Assembly: GCF_044454545.1 (NCBI RefSeq)
Contig: NZ_JBITDV010000017.1
Coordinates: forward strand, 87,090-151,089
DNA length: 64,000 nucleotides
DNA from: Cryptosporangium sp044454545
GTDB taxonomy: Bacteria; Actinomycetota; Actinomycetes; Mycobacteriales; Cryptosporangiaceae
Reading direction: 5' to 3'
Positions 51,906 through 59,879 of this stretch are shown here, piece after piece. The position numbers and the translations under genes were made by a program. Every line of letters starts with the position of its first letter. Within the stretch, counting starts at the first letter, position 1. The notes under the pieces were generated by a model, which saw only the letters and a list, made by a program, of their open reading frames with translations, did no database searches and was not told where the DNA came from.

Positions 51906-52323
51906 GCGTGCAGGAGACGTGCGAGGGCCAGGGCGGGACGGACCTGCCTTGCCGGACCGGCCGGATCGGCGACGGTGGGCGGGCAGCGACCCGGATCGCT
52001 GCTGGTGGGTCGGATCGGCGGGACGCGCTACGACGCTGACACCTGGGGGCAGTCGGGCAGCGTCGTGCGACGACACCGGCACCCCGGATGCCCGAAGCAG
52101 CCGGCGGGCACCTCGGTGACATGGGCACAGCCTCGGCTGGCTTGGGCGATCCGAGTTGGCCGCGGGTTTCCCGGCTTGACTCGGCTCCAGGTTGTGTGTG
52201 GATCGCGGTGAGTTCCGGACGTGTTGGTCCCGGCTTCCGGTGCGCCGTGGCCCCCAGGGATTTCCTGCTGGTTACGTCGTGCGGATCTGGCCAAGAGTGG
52301 CGGTAGCAGCGCAGAATGTGATC
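51906..52323. other. Stretch without a supported gene
   Basis: GC-rich, low-complexity open frames only. It sits upstream of the ParB-like fragment and ahead of the small membrane protein gene; nothing recognisable. Confidence 0.35.
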
Positions 52324-52611
52324 ATGGGACGGCGTGGTCGACGGTCCGACGGGCAGTCGGATCGTCGTCGTGCGGTGCTCACATTCCTGACCGCGATGGT
52401 CAGTTGTGCCGCGTCCCCAGCCAGTGGATGGAGCGGTGCCCCCACCAAGGTCCAAGTGTTTTTGCTGGTACTGGCAGTCGGATCGGCATCCGTCGCTGCG
52501 TGGATCGCGTTGCCGTATCGAGCTTCATATAAAAAAATGGGCATGAGGGCAAGTGCCATTAGGCGGCGGGCGGGCAGTTTCGGCGAGGCGTCTGTTTCGC
52601 CCCGGGTTTGA
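52324..52611 (+). CDS. Small membrane protein truncated by IS3 element
   Basis: This encodes 95 residues with a basic N terminus and two hydrophobic helices (AVLTFLTAMVSCAASPAS, and VFLLVLAVGSASVAAWIALP). The last six residues are encoded by the left end of the IS3 element, which begins at 52593, so the original C terminus is lost. The family is not recognised. Confidence 0.45.
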   Translation: MGRRGRRSDGQSDRRRAVLTFLTAMVSCAASPASGWSGAPTKVQVFLLVLAVGSASVAAWIALPYRASYKKMGMRASAIRRRAGSFGEASVSPRV

Positions 52612-52644
52612 TGGAGGCATCGAACCCACGGGAGTATCGAGGTC

Positions 52645-52962
52645 ATGGCGGCACCGAGGAAGTACCCGCAGGAGCTGCGTGAACGCGCAGTTCGGCTGGT
52701 GCTAGAAGCGAAGCAGGACCCGGCGACCAGGGTCGGCGCGATCCGGCGGATCGCCGGTCAGCTGGGCATCAATCATGAGACGTTGCGTAACTGGGTGACC
52801 CAGGTAGAGGTCGACGACGGTCACCGGCCGGGCACCACCAGCACGGACGCAGCAAGGATCGCCGAGCTCGAACGCGAGAATCGTGAATTGCGGCGGGCGA
52901 ACGTGATTCTCAAGTCCGCGTCCGCTTTTTTCGCGGCGGAACTCGACCGCCCACAACGCTGA
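52645..52962 (+). CDS. IS3-family transposase OrfA
   Basis: This encodes 105 residues. The helix-turn-helix APRKYPQELRERAVRLVLEA, then RIAGQLGINHETLRNWVTQV, is followed by a leucine-zipper-like LERENRELRRANVILKSASA. OrfB begins 8 nt downstream in another frame, with the usual -1 frameshift to form the fusion. Confidence 0.9.
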   Translation: MAAPRKYPQELRERAVRLVLEAKQDPATRVGAIRRIAGQLGINHETLRNWVTQVEVDDGHRPGTTSTDAARIAELERENRELRRANVILKSASAFFAAELDRPQR

Positions 52963-52970
52963 TCATCACG

Positions 52971-53882
52971 TTGATCGACGCCCACCGGGACGCTTTCGGG
53001 GTCGAGTCGATCTGCGCTGTGCTGAGAGAAGCCGGAATCAAGATCGCCCCGCAAACGTACTATGCCGCCAAGAAACGAGCACCGTCAAGAAGGTCTGTCA
53101 CGGACGCGGCGATGACGGCGCAGATCCGCCGTGTCCACGAGGAGAATTACCAGGTGTATGGAGCGGAGAAAGTCTGGACTCAGCTCAACCGGGAAGGCCA
53201 CGCGGTGGCTCGCTGCACTGTGGAACGGCTGAAGCGCGCCGCCGGCCTGCAGGGAGTCCGCCGCGGTGGCCCGGCCAGGCCGCGCACGACCGTTCCCGGG
53301 ACCGGACCGGACACCCGGGAGGACCTGGTCGAGCGACAGTTCGCCGCTCCCGGCCCGAACCGTTTATGGGTCGCCGACATCACTTATGTAAAAACGTTCA
53401 GCGGGTGGGTGTACGCGACGTTTGTCATCGACGTGTATTCACGGATGGTCGTCGGCTGGCAGGTCGCCGATAATCTCCGCACCAACCTCGCGCTGGACGC
53501 CCTGGAGATGGGCTTGTGGAACTGCGGTCGTCACGGCGCCGACCTGTCCGGATTAATTCATCATTCCGACAGGGGCGTCCAGTACGTTGCCGTTCGCTAC
53601 TCGCAGCGCCTCGCCGAGGAGGGAGCCGTCGCGTCGGTCGGTTCCCGCGGCGATTCCTACGATAACGCACTCGCCGAAGCATTCAACTCGCTCTATAAGG
53701 CCGAATTGATCCGCGACAAAGGCCCGTGGCGTGGCCTCGACGACGTCGAGTACGCCAACGCCGAGTACATCGACTGGTTCAACCACCGGCGCATCCACGG
53801 CTCGCTCGGCAAGGTCCCACCGGCCGAGTACGAGACCATCCACTCAGGACCACAACCCGCCCCGGCGTCCGCCGGAGCGTAG
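52971..53882 (+). CDS. IS3-family transposase OrfB (integrase core)
   Basis: This encodes 303 residues in the downstream frame. The DDE core is visible: LWVADITYVKTFSGWVYATF with the first Asp, then LIHHSDRGVQYVAVRYSQRL with the second, and GSRGDSYDNALAEAFNSLYK with the Glu. All three catalytic residues are present, so with OrfA it could be active. Confidence 0.9.
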   Translation: MIDAHRDAFGVESICAVLREAGIKIAPQTYYAAKKRAPSRRSVTDAAMTAQIRRVHEENYQVYGAEKVWTQLNREGHAVARCTVERLKRAAGLQGVRRGGPARPRTTVPGTGPDTREDLVERQFAAPGPNRLWVADITYVKTFSGWVYATFVIDVYSRMVVGWQVADNLRTNLALDALEMGLWNCGRHGADLSGLIHHSDRGVQYVAVRYSQRLAEEGAVASVGSRGDSYDNALAEAFNSLYKAELIRDKGPWRGLDDVEYANAEYIDWFNHRRIHGSLGKVPPAEYETIHSGPQPAPASAGA

Positions 53883-54132
53883 GAACCCAGCCTCCATCAA
53901 AGCCGGGGCTTGACAACCCAGCAGCTGCTCGACACCGCGCACAACTCACTGTCATGCCGCGGGTCGCTCACGATGGAGGGCTACAAAAGCGTTTCCTGTG
54001 CGCCGCCCGGCAACGAGCACAGCCTCGCGCCGGGGAAATCATCTTGGCCGGCGAACGGGTTGCCCTATGCTCCCCGTTCACAGGCGACCGGCCGCAGTCC
54101 GGCCGCTACTCGTTGACGTTGAGGAGCCGCCG

Positions 54133-54531
54133 ATGCCCCACGTGACGCTCTACGCGCTGGAGGAAGAGCTCGCCGGGCGCGAGCTCAGCCTTGTCGGGGA
54201 ACTGACCAACGCTGTCGTGTCCGTGTACGGCGAGTGGGCTCGTGGCTCGGTGGACGTCAGGCTCATCGGCATCCCCGCCGGACGATGGGCGCGTGGCGGA
54301 GCGGTGGTCGATACGGCCGCGCCTTCCGTCACGTTCGGCATGCGCGAGGAAGTTTTCGCCCGTGAGGACGCAGCGGGCGTCGTCGCGCGGCTGGTGGCCG
54401 CGTTCACTGATGCCGTCGCTGCGGCGTTCGGCGACGGTTGTCGCGATGAAGTCCTCGTCGAACTCGTCGGCCAACCCACGACTCGGTCCGGACTTGGCGG
54501 GAAGGTCATCAGTAACGGCGCTGGCGGCTAA
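54133..54531 (+). CDS. Tautomerase-superfamily protein
   Basis: This encodes 132 residues from the ATG at 54133, preceded by GAGGAG. Proline follows Met1 (PHVTLYALEEELAGRELSLV), as in 4-oxalocrotonate tautomerases, where the exposed Pro1 is the catalytic base. The two beta-alpha-beta repeats (SVDVRLIGIPAGRWARGGAV and DEVLVELVGQPTTRSGLGGK) fit a fused, two-unit member. The substrate is unknown. Confidence 0.7.
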   Translation: MPHVTLYALEEELAGRELSLVGELTNAVVSVYGEWARGSVDVRLIGIPAGRWARGGAVVDTAAPSVTFGMREEVFAREDAAGVVARLVAAFTDAVAAAFGDGCRDEVLVELVGQPTTRSGLGGKVISNGAGG

Positions 54532-54664
54532 CGCTCATCCGCTTGCCGCAGGCAGCGTGTGCTGCCACCACGCTCGGCGGCCGACCTTCAGTGGCCGCCA
54601 GGCGCGAGAGCGAGCAACCAGCGTGCGTGTAGAGGTCAGCGATCCGCCTTTAGACTAAAGCCGG

Positions 54665-55138
54665 TTACGACCGGTCCTTATTGGTAACGTATTGGTCCAT
54701 AAGCCTCGCCAGATCCGGATATTGGGTGGGCTTAGCCGAAACTTCCTCTCGAATCGGCGGCGATAGTTGAAGCATTTGCACGCATGATTTTTCCCATTCT
54801 CGCTGTGACCGAGTCTGGGGTACTGTTCTATGGAAGAAAATTCCGACGGTTAGCACATGGCTATACATTGATGCCAACAAGCGCATGCGCGACTGCTCTT
54901 CCTCTGTGAGGGTCGAGCTACTTAATTGGCCGCCGCGAAACTGCGGAAGCAAGCGAGGCTCCTTTAGGAGCAAGCCCTGCACACCGTGCAGCCAGTTGAA
55001 TAAGCTCTGCATGGTAGCGGCACCTGCCGTCGCATTCTGGACGGCCGTCTGTCGGGCGAGCCAACGGGCCTGCCACCCGGAGAAAATCAGAGATGCGACT
55101 GCGACGAGTACACCGACGACCGCGAGAATAGTAGTCAA
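54665..55138 (-). CDS. Membrane-anchored hypothetical protein
   Basis: This encodes 157 residues. One N-terminal transmembrane helix (TTILAVVGVLVAVASLIFSG) is followed by a cytoplasmic helical domain (MQSLFNWLHGVQGLLLKEPR, LASMYSHVLTVGIFFHRTVP, YPDLARLMDQYV). The lower GC content and AT-rich codons differ from the neighbours, suggesting acquisition. The layout resembles DUF6082-like proteins, but the family is uncertain. Confidence 0.6.
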   Translation of the reverse strand: MTTILAVVGVLVAVASLIFSGWQARWLARQTAVQNATAGAATMQSLFNWLHGVQGLLLKEPRLLPQFRGGQLSSSTLTEEEQSRMRLLASMYSHVLTVGIFFHRTVPQTRSQREWEKSCVQMLQLSPPIREEVSAKPTQYPDLARLMDQYVTNKDRS

Positions 55139-55215
55139 CCCAGTCCCCTTTCCCTGATGTCAGGGTCTCAGTTTGTCGCAACAATCTCCGCTTTGATGGG
55201 GGCGCGAAGACTCAC

Positions 55216-55650
55216 TCACATGCCGCGATGACGGCGAAAGATCGGCCCTTGTGAGCCATCGTTTGACGGAGGACAGGGCGGCGCGCTCACGGCGAGCGTG
55301 TACTCCTGGGCGTCGTGGTGTTCGTCGCTGTACAGCGCGCGCCTCACCTGACGGTCGTTGCGGTAGAAAGCGACCCCCAGATGACTGAGGTCCAGGTTGG
55401 GGCTGTGGCTGGACACCTGGAGGGCGTCGGCGAGTCCGCCCAGATCGTTGGTCGCATCGCCCGGTGGTGTGCCCGGCCCCCGTACCACGATTTCAAGGCC
55501 GGTACCGGTCTCGACCGGCGTCCACGCCGTGTCCGCCGCAGCCTTTTGCGCCGCGCCCAGCAGCGCCGCGACCCGCGGAGCGTGCGGATGCCCGGTCCGA
55601 ACACGGCCGAAGCCTGGCCCTTGGCCGGCGGTAGCCCTTGCGACGGTCAC
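55216..55650 (-). CDS. Conserved hypothetical protein, possibly 5'-truncated
   Basis: This encodes 144 residues. The central pattern LEIVVRGPGTPPGDATNDLG, then GLADALQVSS, LSHLGVAFYRNDRQVRRALY and QEYTLAVSAPP, recurs in actinobacterial hypothetical proteins, in which the DATN-LGG-ADVL and NDRQI motifs are conserved. Related proteins have a longer N terminus, so the start at 55650 may reflect loss of the 5' end. Function is unknown. Confidence 0.55.
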   Translation of the reverse strand: MTVARATAGQGPGFGRVRTGHPHAPRVAALLGAAQKAAADTAWTPVETGTGLEIVVRGPGTPPGDATNDLGGLADALQVSSHSPNLDLSHLGVAFYRNDRQVRRALYSDEHHDAQEYTLAVSAPPCPPSNDGSQGPIFRRHRGM

Positions 55651-55714
55651 GCTGATCCTGGATGCATTGCTCGTCGCATGCTCTCCCCCGGGGCGTCGTC
55701 CGCGCTGACGACAG

Positions 55715-56698
55715 TCAGCTTCGTTCCGCCGCGCGCCGTCCGCGCCGGTCGGAGCCGTATCGCTCGACGAGCGTGTTGCCGATCGAGGCGAGGTGGTCTC
55801 GCACCCCCGGAGGGCCGGTCACCTCGAGGTATTCGACCAGCCCGGCAAGCTCGCCGGCGAGTATGTGTTCGTCGTTGCCGCGGATCACGACCTCGATGCG
55901 GCCGTCGGTCGTGGAACCTCCCACTTCGAGTCGAGCGCCGAATCCCATCCGGAGCACGCCTATCCCGTGGGGTGCACACACCGCCCGGGCCTCGAAGGGT
56001 GTTCGCTTGCGTTCGACCTCGTCGGCGACCTCGCGCCAGCTCTCGGCAAGGTCGAAGTCCTCGGTCCGGTGTACGGGATCGGTGGTCGGGTCGACGGATG
56101 ACACGCGGTCGATCCGGAAGGTCCGCCGGCCGGTCTCGGTGTTGGCGACGAGGTACCACGACGGGCCTTTGGCGACGATTCCCAGCGGGTGAACGGTTCG
56201 CTCGGTTTCGGTGCGTTCGCGGTCGACGTAGCCGAGCCGGACCTGAACGCCGCGGATCACCGCGTCCTGGATCTCGTCGAGGAATCGAGGCGGTCGGGGC
56301 TCGACCCGGCTCGACCCCCATCGCTGCGGGTCCATGACGAGCGACGCCGCCGCCGCCTCGGCCTGCGCCCGGAACGGCTCCGGCAGGGCATGGACGAGCT
56401 TGCGCAGCGCAGCTTTCAGAACCGGCGTGACAGACGACGCCGGACCGGCGACCAGGAACAGGGCGCGGGCCTCACTCGCGGTCAGCCCGGACAGATCGGT
56501 GCGGGCACCGCCCACGAGGCGCCAGCCGCCGCCCCGGCCCCGCACGGAGTACACCGGCACGCCGGCCATGCCCAGGGCGTCGAGGTCGCGGCGGGCGGTG
56601 CGCTCGGAGATCTCCAGCTCCCGGGCGACCTCCGCTGCGGTCACCTGCTCGCGATGCTGCAGCAGCAGGAGGATGGCCATCAACCGGTCGGCTCGCAC
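55715..56698 (-). CDS. WYL-domain (YafY-type) transcriptional regulator
   Basis: This encodes 327 residues from a GTG at 56698 (RADRLMAILLLLQHREQVTA). The N-terminal winged helix contains AAEVARELEISERTARRDLD. A helical middle and WYL domain follow (VQVRLGYVDRERTETERTVH, then PLGIVAKGPSWYLVANTETG and RTFRIDRVSSV). WYL domains bind nucleic acid or small ligands. The gene is divergent from the epoxide hydrolase (63 nt between starts) and probably controls it. Confidence 0.85.
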   Translation of the reverse strand: MRADRLMAILLLLQHREQVTAAEVARELEISERTARRDLDALGMAGVPVYSVRGRGGGWRLVGGARTDLSGLTASEARALFLVAGPASSVTPVLKAALRKLVHALPEPFRAQAEAAAASLVMDPQRWGSSRVEPRPPRFLDEIQDAVIRGVQVRLGYVDRERTETERTVHPLGIVAKGPSWYLVANTETGRRTFRIDRVSSVDPTTDPVHRTEDFDLAESWREVADEVERKRTPFEARAVCAPHGIGVLRMGFGARLEVGGSTTDGRIEVVIRGNDEHILAGELAGLVEYLEVTGPPGVRDHLASIGNTLVERYGSDRRGRRAAERS

Positions 56699-56761
56699 CC
56701 AGACAACTCTTCCTCGGAAACCGGTCAGGGGATGACCGGTATTGGTCGGCAAGCTGCCGAC

Positions 56762-57730
56762 ATGACCATCGATTTTCCCGAGCCCACCCGCATTTTGGTC
56801 AACGGTGTGGAACTCGAAGTCTTCGAAGCCGGTCGGCAGAACGCCGGAAACCCCATCGTGCTCTGTCACGGCTGGCCGGAGCACGCGTTTTCCTGGCGCT
56901 ATCAAATGCCGGCCCTGGCCGCGGCGGGCTACCACGTCATCGCGCCGAACCAGCGGGGTTACGGCAACTCGTCCCGTCCCACCGAAGTGACGGACTACGA
57001 CATCGCACACCTGTCCGGTGACCTCGTCGCCCTCCTCGACCACTACGGCTACGCGGATGCCACCTTCGTCGGCCATGACTGGGGCGCATTCGTCGTCTGG
57101 GGCCTGACCCTGCTGCACCCGGACCGGGTCAACGGCGTGGTGGCACTGAGTGTGCCCTACCAGGAGCGCGGGGAGACGCCCTGGATCGAATTCATGGAGG
57201 GCGTGCTCGGCGCCGACTTCTATTTCGTCCACTTCAACCGGCAGCCGGGCGTCGCGGATGCCGTGTTCGAGCAGAACCCGTCCCAGTTCCTTCGCAACCT
57301 GTACCGGCAGAACGTGCCTCTCGCAGAGCCTCAGCCGGGCAACGCGTTGATCGACCTCGCCAGAGCGGAAGCCCCACTCGGTGAGCCGATCATGAGCGAC
57401 GGCGAGCTGGCCGTCTTCGTCTCGGCCTTCGAGTCGTCAGGGTTCACCGGAGGAATCAACTGGTACCGGAACCTGGACCGCAACTGGCACCTGCTGGCGG
57501 ACGCGGACCCGATCGTCCGACAGCCCACCCTCATGATCTACGGCGACCGCGACACGGTCGCGAAGGCCGAAAGGCTGACCGAGTTCGTGCCGAACGCGGA
57601 AGTGGTCAGTCTGGACTGCGGCCATTGGATCCAGCAGGAGAAGCCGGAGGAAACGACCGAGGCGATTCTGAAGTGGCTGGACCAGCGGGACGCCGTCCAG
57701 CACTGGGAGCCCCCGGGTCGTAGTCGCTGA
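56762..57730 (+). CDS. Epoxide hydrolase (alpha/beta hydrolase)
   Basis: This encodes 322 residues. The oxyanion segment CHGWPEHAFSWRYQMP carries the HGWPE motif typical of epoxide hydrolases. The nucleophile is Asp106 in TFVGHDWGAFVVWG; the lid region has tyrosines (FYFVHFNRQPG, RNLYRQN). The charge relay is completed by Asp in IYGDRDTVAKAE and His in SLDCGHWIQQEKPEE. It hydrolyses epoxides to diols in the cytoplasm. The divergent WYL gene is the likely regulator. Confidence 0.88.
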   Translation: MTIDFPEPTRILVNGVELEVFEAGRQNAGNPIVLCHGWPEHAFSWRYQMPALAAAGYHVIAPNQRGYGNSSRPTEVTDYDIAHLSGDLVALLDHYGYADATFVGHDWGAFVVWGLTLLHPDRVNGVVALSVPYQERGETPWIEFMEGVLGADFYFVHFNRQPGVADAVFEQNPSQFLRNLYRQNVPLAEPQPGNALIDLARAEAPLGEPIMSDGELAVFVSAFESSGFTGGINWYRNLDRNWHLLADADPIVRQPTLMIYGDRDTVAKAERLTEFVPNAEVVSLDCGHWIQQEKPEETTEAILKWLDQRDAVQHWEPPGRSR

Positions 57731-57962
57731 TCATGTCCCTGCGCCGCGGGTTGGTGGAGCCAGCTGTCAACCCGCCGTGCTGAAGAACTCAGGGGTGGGC
57801 GCTCAGTCGGCCCGCGACGCGGCGCAGGTCGGTTCGATGCATTCGGTCCGACTCCGTCCCGTACCGGCGAAGACGTGGACGAGCGTAGGTCCGGGCGCCG
57901 CTCAGCGACGTCCGCATTTGCCGCAGATGGATTGGTGGGTGGCTCCTGACCTGGACGTGGTG
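57731..57962. other. Intergenic stretch
   Basis: No supported gene between the epoxide hydrolase and the duplicated peptide unit. Confidence 0.35.
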
Positions 57963-57994
57963 CGGCCCGGAGCGCGTGTTCGCGTTCCGGGCCG
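57963..57994 (-). terminator. Hairpin downstream of peptide gene A
   Basis: CGGCCCGGAGCGCG paired with CGCGTTCCGGGCCG, one mismatch, 4-nt loop; it begins 16 nt after the peptide gene's stop. Confidence 0.7.
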
Positions 57995-58009
57995 GGGTGC
58001 TGGGGTGGT

Positions 58010-58141
58010 TCAGTTGCAGTAGTTGTAGTCCCAGCAGTCGTTGTAGTGCTTGCGGTGGTGGCGGCGACGGGGGCGGCAGTCGTAGTCGTACGAGTTGTCG
58101 TTGCAGTCGTACGAGTAGTCGTAGTCGTAGCAGCCGCTCAT
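58010..58141 (-). CDS. Tyr/Asp/Cys-rich 43-residue peptide, copy A
   Basis: This encodes 43 residues from an ATG with GGAGG 9 nt upstream. The N-terminal half is built of Tyr-Asp units (CYDYDYSYDCNDNSYDYDC). The middle is strongly basic (RPRRRHHRKH), and the C terminus returns to YNDCWDYNYCN. It has nine Tyr, eight Asp and five Cys. The whole gene is identical in DNA to copy B at 63003-63134. It could be a metal-binding or structural peptide or a precursor of a modified peptide; no modification enzyme is adjacent. Confidence 0.65.
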   Translation of the reverse strand: MSGCYDYDYSYDCNDNSYDYDCRPRRRHHRKHYNDCWDYNYCN

Positions 58142-58265
58142 GTCGTCCAGCCTCCAGGAGAAGTGTTCCGCGGGGTGTGCCCCCGTCCTGGAACCAGATT
58201 CGCGTAGGAACCGCGGTGGCTCGTTCGGGGTGGCGACGCCGGCAACGTTCGGTTCCGAACACTCG

Positions 58266-58588
58266 ATCCGCCGCGCTCTCCTGCCGCGCTGCGGGCGCGT
58301 AGCGTCTGCTATTTCCGCGCCGCGACTGTTCGGCCGGGCAGCCCTGCTCCACGAGGCGTTTGAGGTTGACTCGGGTGCTTTCGATTTTCTCCACCGTCAT
58401 CGGCAACCCGTAGCGCTGGCGGTCCGGTTGGCCGCCTCGAGCGGAGTGATGGCCACGCCATCGCGGGTCAGCCCGCAAAATAGGGGTTCGACACCAGGGC
58501 TTTGGCTCGCCGTCCCGGGTGACGAAGCGCGACACTCGCCCTCGTGACCGCAGCAGTGGGCGGCGGTCCGGGCGGAAGGGCGGGGCCC
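58266..58588. other. Stretch with a small minus-strand remnant
   Basis: Around 58290-58420 the minus strand reads QRYGLPMTVEKIESTRVNLK, then RLVEQGCPAE, a helical segment resembling the C-terminal winged helix of some IS-encoded proteins. It has no start signal and runs into the peptide gene's promoter. Probably debris. Confidence 0.35.
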
Positions 58589-59308
58589 ATGGAGACGAAG
58601 ATTGACGAGATCGCTCCCGATGTCTTCCGGATCTCGACCGTTGTGCCGGAGGTGGCGCCCGGGGGGTTCGGATTCAACCAATTTCTCGTGCGGGACGAGG
58701 AGCCGTTTCTCTTTCACACCGGAATGCGGCAACTGTATCCGCTGGTGTCGGATGCGATCGGAAGGATCCTGCCCCTGCAGGACCTGCGGTGGATCTCGTT
58801 CGCCCACGTCGAGGCGGACGAATGCGGTGCTATGAACTTGCTGCTGAGGGACGCGCCGCGGGCGGAGGTCGTGCACGGCGCGCTGGCCTGCATGGTTTCG
58901 CTCAACGATCTCGCAGACCGGCCGCCGCACGTCATCGGGGACGAGACGCTCGACCTGGGCAGCCGCCGTCTGCGGTTCCTTCCTACGCCGCACGTCCCGC
59001 ACAACTGGGAGAGCGGGCTCTGGTACGACGAAACAAACGAATTGCTGTTCGCCGGCGACCTTCTGACCCAGATTGGGGACGGCCCGGCGCTCACCAGCGA
59101 CGACATCGTCGAGTCCGCGCTGCGGGCCGAGGAGATCTTCCACAGCACCGCGTTGTCTGCCGATCTGGCGCCGACGCTGGAGCGGTTGGCCCAGTTGCAG
59201 CCCACCACGTTGGCCGTGATGCACGGCTCGTCGTTCCAGGGCAACGGCGCGACCGCCCTGCGGGCACTGGCCTCCGGTTATGCCGCCGCGGCCGCCGACC
59301 AGGCCTGA
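58589..59308 (+). CDS. ODP-type metallo-beta-lactamase-fold protein (diiron)
   Basis: This encodes 239 residues from the ATG at 58589. The metal ligands follow the oxygen-binding diiron pattern: H73-x-E75-x-D77 in ISFAHVEADECGAM, a later His in LPTPHVPHNWESG, and Asp in LLFAGDLLTQIG, with the last His in LAVMHGSSFQGNG. Free-standing ODP proteins bind oxygen or nitric oxide or act as sensors. No flavodoxin or rubredoxin domain is fused. The 3' end of the gene abuts a truncated IS256 gene. Confidence 0.82.
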   Translation: METKIDEIAPDVFRISTVVPEVAPGGFGFNQFLVRDEEPFLFHTGMRQLYPLVSDAIGRILPLQDLRWISFAHVEADECGAMNLLLRDAPRAEVVHGALACMVSLNDLADRPPHVIGDETLDLGSRRLRFLPTPHVPHNWESGLWYDETNELLFAGDLLTQIGDGPALTSDDIVESALRAEEIFHSTALSADLAPTLERLAQLQPTTLAVMHGSSFQGNGATALRALASGYAAAAADQA

Positions 59309-59349
59309 GCAGCGGGTGCCGCCCGATCCCTATAGTCGGCCGACTTGGC

Positions 59350-59697
59350 GCCGTCCAGGCGGCGCTGGCGTTTCTTCACGATTGCGGGCTCGAAAGTGCC
59401 GTCGCGGTCGCGGGGAACCTCGATCTGGACCGGGCCGATCTCGGTCAGCACTGTCTTGGTGCGGGTGCCGTTACGCGAGTTGCCCGAATGGTGCCCGGCG
59501 GGGTCGTGCTTGTCATAGCCGAGGTGTTCGGTCAGTTCCGCGTCCAGCGCGGTCTCCAGCACGGTCTTGGTCAGCCCGGACAGCAACCCGCCGGGGCCGA
59601 TGAGCTCCACGCCTTCCGCGCGTGCGGCCTCGACGAGTTGTTCTGCGAGTTTCTGCTGGTCAATCCGGGTCGCCATGTCCTCGATGGTGTCCGTCAT
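59350..59697 (-). pseudogene. IS256-family transposase, N-terminal fragment
   Basis: The frame opens with MATRIDQQKLAEQLVEAARA, then LGYDKHDPAGHHSGNSRNGT, VLTEIGPVQIEVPRDRDGTF and EPAIVKKRQRRLDG. After RRLDG it departs from the IS256 sequence and runs into DNA beside the ODP gene. The DDE core is missing. Part of the IS end (CAGTTACACCGTTAG) remains at about 59749-59763. Confidence 0.85.
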
Positions 59698-59879
59698 GTC
59701 CTGCTCCTCCCCGCCAAGCAGCGTGTGCTCGGCGTGTCAGACCAGGCCAGTTACACCGTTAGAAAGACAGTCCCTGGAAATCGTGCACGTCCGGTTCTGA
59801 GGGGGCGGCGGCGCAGCAATGCGCCGCCCCTACCCGGCCTGACATCGGGACTGTCAGACGTGGCTGCTGGTAGTGAGCT

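Larger units (their letters stand above)
52593..53915 (+). mobile_element. IS3-family insertion sequence, about 1.32 kb
   Basis: Inverted repeats TGTTTCGCCCCGGGTTTGAT (left) and TGTCAAGCCCCGGCTTTGAT (right, reverse complement), both continuing GGAGGC, bound the element. It has OrfA and OrfB in the typical order. No clear target duplication is seen at the flanks (GTC versus ACC), which may mean an old insertion or rearrangement. Confidence 0.85.
57963..58265 (-). repeat. Duplicated peptide-gene unit, copy A
   Basis: About 300 bp shared with 62956-63255. The 132-nt coding part is identical, the downstream hairpin is nearly identical, and the upstream 120 bp are clearly similar, including GTGTTCGGAACCGAAC against GTGTTGGGAACCGAAC. 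This is a dispersed direct repeat carrying a gene with its own promoter and terminator. Confidence 0.85.

Noticed and set aside
55315..56337. Plus-strand open frame of 340 codons rich in Arg
   Set aside because: Opposite the WYL regulator and the conserved hypothetical gene; no domain.
58397..59224. Minus-strand open frame of 275 codons
   Set aside because: Opposite the ODP-type gene, which has metal ligands in the expected order.
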